Below the pieces are notes generated by a model. It did not search any database. It saw only the letters and a list, made by a program, of their open reading frames with translations, and was not told the origin of the DNA. The translations under genes and the position numbers were made by a program. A stretch of 64,000 bases of DNA from Pseudomonas sp. MM213. GTDB taxonomy: Bacteria > Pseudomonadota > Gammaproteobacteria > Pseudomonadales > Pseudomonadaceae. This document shows, one piece after another, positions 58,644 to 64,000 of the stretch; positions within the stretch are counted from its first letter, which is position 1, and every line of letters starts with the position of its first letter. The stretch lies in the NCBI RefSeq assembly GCF_020423045.1, contig NZ_CP081943.1, positions 3,410,001 through 3,474,000 of the forward strand, in the 5' to 3' direction.

Positions 58644-59837
58644 TTAATCGGCCTGACGACGCAGGAAGGCCGGGATGTCCAGGTAGTCCAGATCATCTTG
58701 CGGATTCATCTTCGCGGCAGTCGCAGCACCGGCCTGAGCCTGGTTGCGCATGACGGTCGGACGGTCCAGGTCACGGTAGTTCACCGCTGGAGCTTCCTGA
58801 CGAGCGGGAGCCGATTGTTGCGGTTGCGGCGCCATGGAAGTGTGAACGGTATTGTCGATGACCTTCACAGGCTTCTCGATTTTCGCGCCCAGACCAGTGG
58901 CAACGACTGTTACGTGCAGCTCGTCGCGCATGTCCGGATCGATAACGGTACCGACCTTGACCATCGCGTGCTCGGAAGCGAAGGCTTCGATGATGCTACC
59001 CACGTCGGAGTACTCACCCAGGGACAGGTCAGGACCGGCGGTGATGTTCACCAGGATGCCGCGTGCACCTTGCAGGTTCACGTCTTCCAGCAGCGGGTTG
59101 CGAATGGCCGCTTCGGTAGCTTCGCGTGCACGGTTCGGACCGCTGGCGCAGCCAGTGCCCATCATCGCCATGCCCATTTCGCTCATCACGGTACGAACGT
59201 CGGCAAAGTCGACGTTGATCATGCCCGGACGCTTGATGATGTCGGAGATACCGCGAACGGCACCGGCCAGTACATCGTCTGCCTTGGCGAAAGCCGACAG
59301 CAGGCTGGCGTCTTTACCGAGGATGGTCAGCAGCTTCTCGTTGGGAATGGTGATCAACGAGTCGACGCTTTCCGACAGCAGGCGGATGCCTTCGTCGGCC
59401 AGTTGCATACGCTTGCGACCTTCGAACGGGAACGGACGGGTCACCACCGCAACGGTGAGGATCCCCATTTCCTTGGCCACTTCAGCAATGATCGGCGCAG
59501 CACCGGTACCGGTACCGCCGCCCATGCCGGTGGTGATGAACACCATGTTGGTGCCCTGCAGGACTTCGGCAATGCGCTCGCGATCTTCGAGAGCGGCCTG
59601 ACGACCTACTTCAGGGTTGGCGCCGGCGCCGAGACCTTTGGTCACGCTGGTGCCCAGTTGCAGGATGGTCCGCGCGCTGATGCTCTTCAGCGCCTGGGCA
59701 TCAGTGTTGGCGCAGATGAATTCAACGCCTTCAATGTTGCTCTTGACCATGTGATTGACAGCGTTGCCGCCGCCTCCGCCAACACCGATAACCTTAATGA
59801 CCGGGCTTGCGGGGATGTTGTCTACGAGTTCGAACAT
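58644..59837 (-). CDS. ftsZ: Cell-division GTPase FtsZ
   Basis: Tubulin homologue that forms the division ring. The 397-residue product has GGGGGNAVNHM at about residue 20, the tubulin GTP motif GGGTGTGAAP near 106, the T7 loop with NVDFADVRTVM, a variable linker rich in Gln/Pro/Ala (about 318-375) and the conserved C-terminal peptide DDLDYLDIPAFLRRQ that binds FtsA/ZipA. GAGAGGG precedes the ATG. Confidence 0.98.
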   Translation of the reverse strand: MFELVDNIPASPVIKVIGVGGGGGNAVNHMVKSNIEGVEFICANTDAQALKSISARTILQLGTSVTKGLGAGANPEVGRQAALEDRERIAEVLQGTNMVFITTGMGGGTGTGAAPIIAEVAKEMGILTVAVVTRPFPFEGRKRMQLADEGIRLLSESVDSLITIPNEKLLTILGKDASLLSAFAKADDVLAGAVRGISDIIKRPGMINVDFADVRTVMSEMGMAMMGTGCASGPNRAREATEAAIRNPLLEDVNLQGARGILVNITAGPDLSLGEYSDVGSIIEAFASEHAMVKVGTVIDPDMRDELHVTVVATGLGAKIEKPVKVIDNTVHTSMAPQPQQSAPARQEAPAVNYRDLDRPTVMRNQAQAGAATAAKMNPQDDLDYLDIPAFLRRQAD

Positions 59838-59907
59838 TTTCCCTCTCCTTTGATTCTCTAGTTTTTTCGCCTACTGCCTGTATCTACAACGGTGCTGCGG
59901 TAATTCT

Positions 59908-61167
59908 TCAGAAGTTGCCTTGTACCCAGCTCTTGATGCGATCGAGCAAGGCGGCTTTCGGTTCGTCATTGCTGTAGCTGTCGCGGCTGCTGATGCCCGA
60001 GAAAGAAATCCCGTCGGACTGCTTCTGCAGGCCGTACATCAACAGGCCGACGCCGGTGGAATAAATCGGGTTGCGCACCACGTCGTCGAGACCCTTCACG
60101 CCATGCGGCACGCCCAGGCGGACCGGCATGTGGAAAATCTCTTCGGCCAGTTCGACCGCGCCTTCCATCTTCGACGTACCACCGGTCAGCACGATGCCGG
60201 CCGGGATCAGGTCTTCGTAGCCGCTGCGACGCAGTTCGGCCTGGATCAGCGTGAACAGCTCGTCGTAACGCGGCTCGACCACTTCGGCCAGGGCCTGGCG
60301 GGACAGCTCGCGCGGTGGACGGTCGCCAACGCTCGGGACCTTGATGGTTTCACCGGCACCGGCCAGTTTGGCCAGGGCGCAGGCGTAGCGAATCTTGATT
60401 TCTTCGGCGTACTGGGTCGGGGTGCGCAACGCCATGGCGATGTCGTTGGTCACCTGATCGCCCGCAATCGGGATCACTGCGGTGTGACGGATCGCGCCTT
60501 CGGTGAAGATCGCGATGTCGGTGGTGCCACCGCCGATGTCCACCAGGCACACGCCCAGCTCTTTCTCGTCGTCGGTCAGTACCGAGTACGCGGACGCCAG
60601 TTGCTCGAGAATGATGTCGTCGATTTCCAGACCGCAGCGGCGCACGCATTTTTCAATGTTCTGTGCGGCGTTGACGGCGCAGGTGACCACGTGGACCTTG
60701 GCTTCCAGACGTACGCCGGACATGCCCAGAGGCTCACGCACGCCTTCCTGGTTATCGATCACGTAATCCTGCGGCAGGGTGTGCAGCACGCGCTGGTCAG
60801 CCGGGATCGCCACAGCCTGGGCAGCGTCGAGGACGCGCTCAAGGTCGGCGGAGCTGACTTCGCGATCACGAATCGCCACGATGCCGTGGGAGTTCAGGCT
60901 GCGGATGTGATTGCCGGCCACGCCGACGAACGCCGAGTGGATCCGGCAACCAGCCATCAGCTGCGCTTCTTCGATGGCGCGCTGGATCGATTGCACGGTG
61001 GACTCGATGTTCACCACCACGCCTTTCTTCAGGCCGCGGGACGGATGAGTGCCGATCCCGACGATTTCCAGCGTGCCGTCGTCCGAGACCTCGCCTACCA
61101 GCGCCACCACCTTGGAGGTGCCGATATCGAGACCGACGATCATTTTGCCGCTTTGCACGTTTGCCAT
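59908..61167 (-). CDS. ftsA: Cell-division protein FtsA
   Basis: Actin-like ATPase that tethers FtsZ to the membrane. The 419-residue product has the phosphate-1 loop VGLDIGTSKVVALVG, phosphate-2 VDIGGGTTDIAIF, the adenosine motif GIVLTGGTSKMEG, and the C-terminal amphipathic membrane helix (DRIKSWVQGNF). It lies 14 bp after ftsQ and 70 bp before ftsZ. Confidence 0.98.
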   Translation of the reverse strand: MANVQSGKMIVGLDIGTSKVVALVGEVSDDGTLEIVGIGTHPSRGLKKGVVVNIESTVQSIQRAIEEAQLMAGCRIHSAFVGVAGNHIRSLNSHGIVAIRDREVSSADLERVLDAAQAVAIPADQRVLHTLPQDYVIDNQEGVREPLGMSGVRLEAKVHVVTCAVNAAQNIEKCVRRCGLEIDDIILEQLASAYSVLTDDEKELGVCLVDIGGGTTDIAIFTEGAIRHTAVIPIAGDQVTNDIAMALRTPTQYAEEIKIRYACALAKLAGAGETIKVPSVGDRPPRELSRQALAEVVEPRYDELFTLIQAELRRSGYEDLIPAGIVLTGGTSKMEGAVELAEEIFHMPVRLGVPHGVKGLDDVVRNPIYSTGVGLLMYGLQKQSDGISFSGISSRDSYSNDEPKAALLDRIKSWVQGNF

Positions 61168-61181
61168 GGGTCCTGCCTCTC

Positions 61182-62051
61182 TTAATTCTTCGCGACAGCG
61201 GGTTGGGCTGTCGTAGGCGCTACAGGTTCCCGCCAGCCAACAGCGAGGCCGTTGGCGTAGCGCAGATCGATGCGCGCAATGTTCGTAATCTGTTCTTTAA
61301 GCGTCTTGTCGTAGATGGCAATGAAGCGGCGCATCTTTTCCACCAGGTTGCCGCGGCCCAGCAGCAGTTCGATCCCCGGGCCCGAACTGCCGGCGCCGGT
61401 GGTCAGGAACCAGCTGCCTCGTTCACGCAACTCCAGGCGTGCAATCGAGAAGCCCAACGGCCTGAGCATCTGGCTCAGCACCTGGTATTGCTGCATCACT
61501 TGCTGCTGAGCCCGTTGTGGGCCGAACAGCTGTGGCAAGTGTTCGTAGTTCGCCAGCTCACGCGGGGTGAACGCCTGACCCTGGTTGTTCAACAGCGATT
61601 CATCGCCCCAACGGGCCACCGGCAGTTGTTCTTCCAGGCGGATCACCACTTGATCCGGCCACACCCGACGTACTTCGGCGTGGGCAATCCATGGCATCTG
61701 TTCCAGCTCGGTGCGCATGCTCGCCAGGTCGATGGTGAAGAAGCTCGACGCCACGTACGGGGCGATTCGCTGCTGCACCGCTTGCTGGCTGATGTAACTC
61801 AGGTCGCCCTGCACCGCGATCTTGGTGATTGGCCGGTCGGCGTACGGCAGCAAACGCTGTGCGCCTTCGTAAGTGCCAAACCCCAGCGCGACCAGCAGCA
61901 CTGGCCAGAACAGGCTTTTCAGAAAACCAAAATTGGCTTTCGGCAGGCGCGCAGACATCGGCTCTTTGGCCACCATTCGGCTGGCACCCCGCGGCACCGG
62001 CTTGCGGCCGGGTGCTGGAGGGGGCTGATGTCTTAGCTGTGCGCCTTGCAT
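61182..62051 (-). CDS. ftsQ: Cell-division protein FtsQ
   Basis: Bitopic divisome scaffold. The 289-residue product has a basic cytosolic tail of about 42 residues, one membrane helix (about 43-62; [16 protein letters not shown]), a POTRA domain ([22 protein letters not shown]) and the FtsQ/DivIB beta domain ([22 protein letters not shown]). ATG 62051 follows GAGGGTAAG; the longer frame overlapping ddl is not used. Confidence 0.95.
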   Translation of the reverse strand: MQGAQLRHQPPPAPGRKPVPRGASRMVAKEPMSARLPKANFGFLKSLFWPVLLVALGFGTYEGAQRLLPYADRPITKIAVQGDLSYISQQAVQQRIAPYVASSFFTIDLASMRTELEQMPWIAHAEVRRVWPDQVVIRLEEQLPVARWGDESLLNNQGQAFTPRELANYEHLPQLFGPQRAQQQVMQQYQVLSQMLRPLGFSIARLELRERGSWFLTTGAGSSGPGIELLLGRGNLVEKMRRFIAIYDKTLKEQITNIARIDLRYANGLAVGWREPVAPTTAQPAVAKN

Positions 62052-62055
62052 GGTC

Positions 62056-64000
<1,945 letters not shown>

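Noticed and set aside
58698..61185. Long plus-strand frames across ftsZ and ftsA
   Set aside because: Antisense to two of the best conserved genes in the window; shadows.

Overview
The window is chromosomal DNA of a Pseudomonas, most likely of the P. fluorescens complex. The evidence is high G+C content, complete Pseudomonas-type operons (lptFG-pepA-holC-valS-rlmF-hupN-ndpA, aapJQMP, dauBAR, fhp/norR, and a murC-ddl-ftsQAZ-lpxC division cluster), an esterase whose length and catalytic residues match the P. fluorescens carboxylesterase family, and many Pseudomonas-type REP/REPIN palindromes (outer end TGTAGGAGC). I see no rRNA, tRNA, CRISPR array, insertion sequence or prophage.

Layout. 1-12.3 kb holds the 5' end of lepA and then a housekeeping block: LPS export (lptF, lptG), aminopeptidase and DNA polymerase III chi, valyl-tRNA synthetase, an rRNA methylase, an HU protein, a nucleoid-associated protein and a membrane-anchored glutaredoxin. 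12.3-14.1 kb carries small accessory genes (GST-like, GIY-YIG, NTF2-like). 14.4-24.1 kb is a chaperone-usher fimbrial locus of the little-studied DUF1120 family: seven DUF1120 genes (six pilin-like, one two-domain tip-adhesin candidate), one chaperone, one usher and an orphan RcsB-like response regulator. One pilin gene is broken at a run of seven T residues, where an eighth T would restore a normal-length protein. 24.1-26.1 kb has an MFS exporter with a FadR-type repressor. 26.16-27.68 kb is a tandem array of 12 REPINs with a 130-bp period.

27.7-32 kb is the AapJQMP amino-acid importer. 32.4-34.6 kb has an esterase and the RNA helicase RhlB. 34.8-37.7 kb is dauB-dauA-dauR (D-to-L-arginine racemisation and its regulator), followed by a second, four-copy REPIN array. 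38.1-41 kb is the nitric-oxide detoxification pair, flavohaemoprotein and NorR/FhpR, with a recognisable sigma54 promoter and two NorR-type sites. 41.2-47.2 kb mixes chemotaxis genes (cheV, an Aer-like receptor), a GNAT enzyme, a Cys-cluster protein, small unknowns and an unusual lipoprotein that joins a solute-binding domain to a RidA domain. 47.5-53.8 kb is an RND efflux adaptor and pump with its own two-component system. 53.8-57.4 kb has a small secreted protein, an OprD porin and a frameshifted diguanylate cyclase. 57.6-64 kb is the division and envelope cluster lpxC-ftsZ-ftsA-ftsQ-ddl-murC on the minus strand, with murC running off the end.

The most notable items are the DUF1120 fimbrial locus with its possible phase-variation switch and duplicated promoter/leader, the 12-unit REPIN array, and the solute-binding/RidA fusion lipoprotein. 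All gene names rest on motif recognition and remembered family features; no database search was run.
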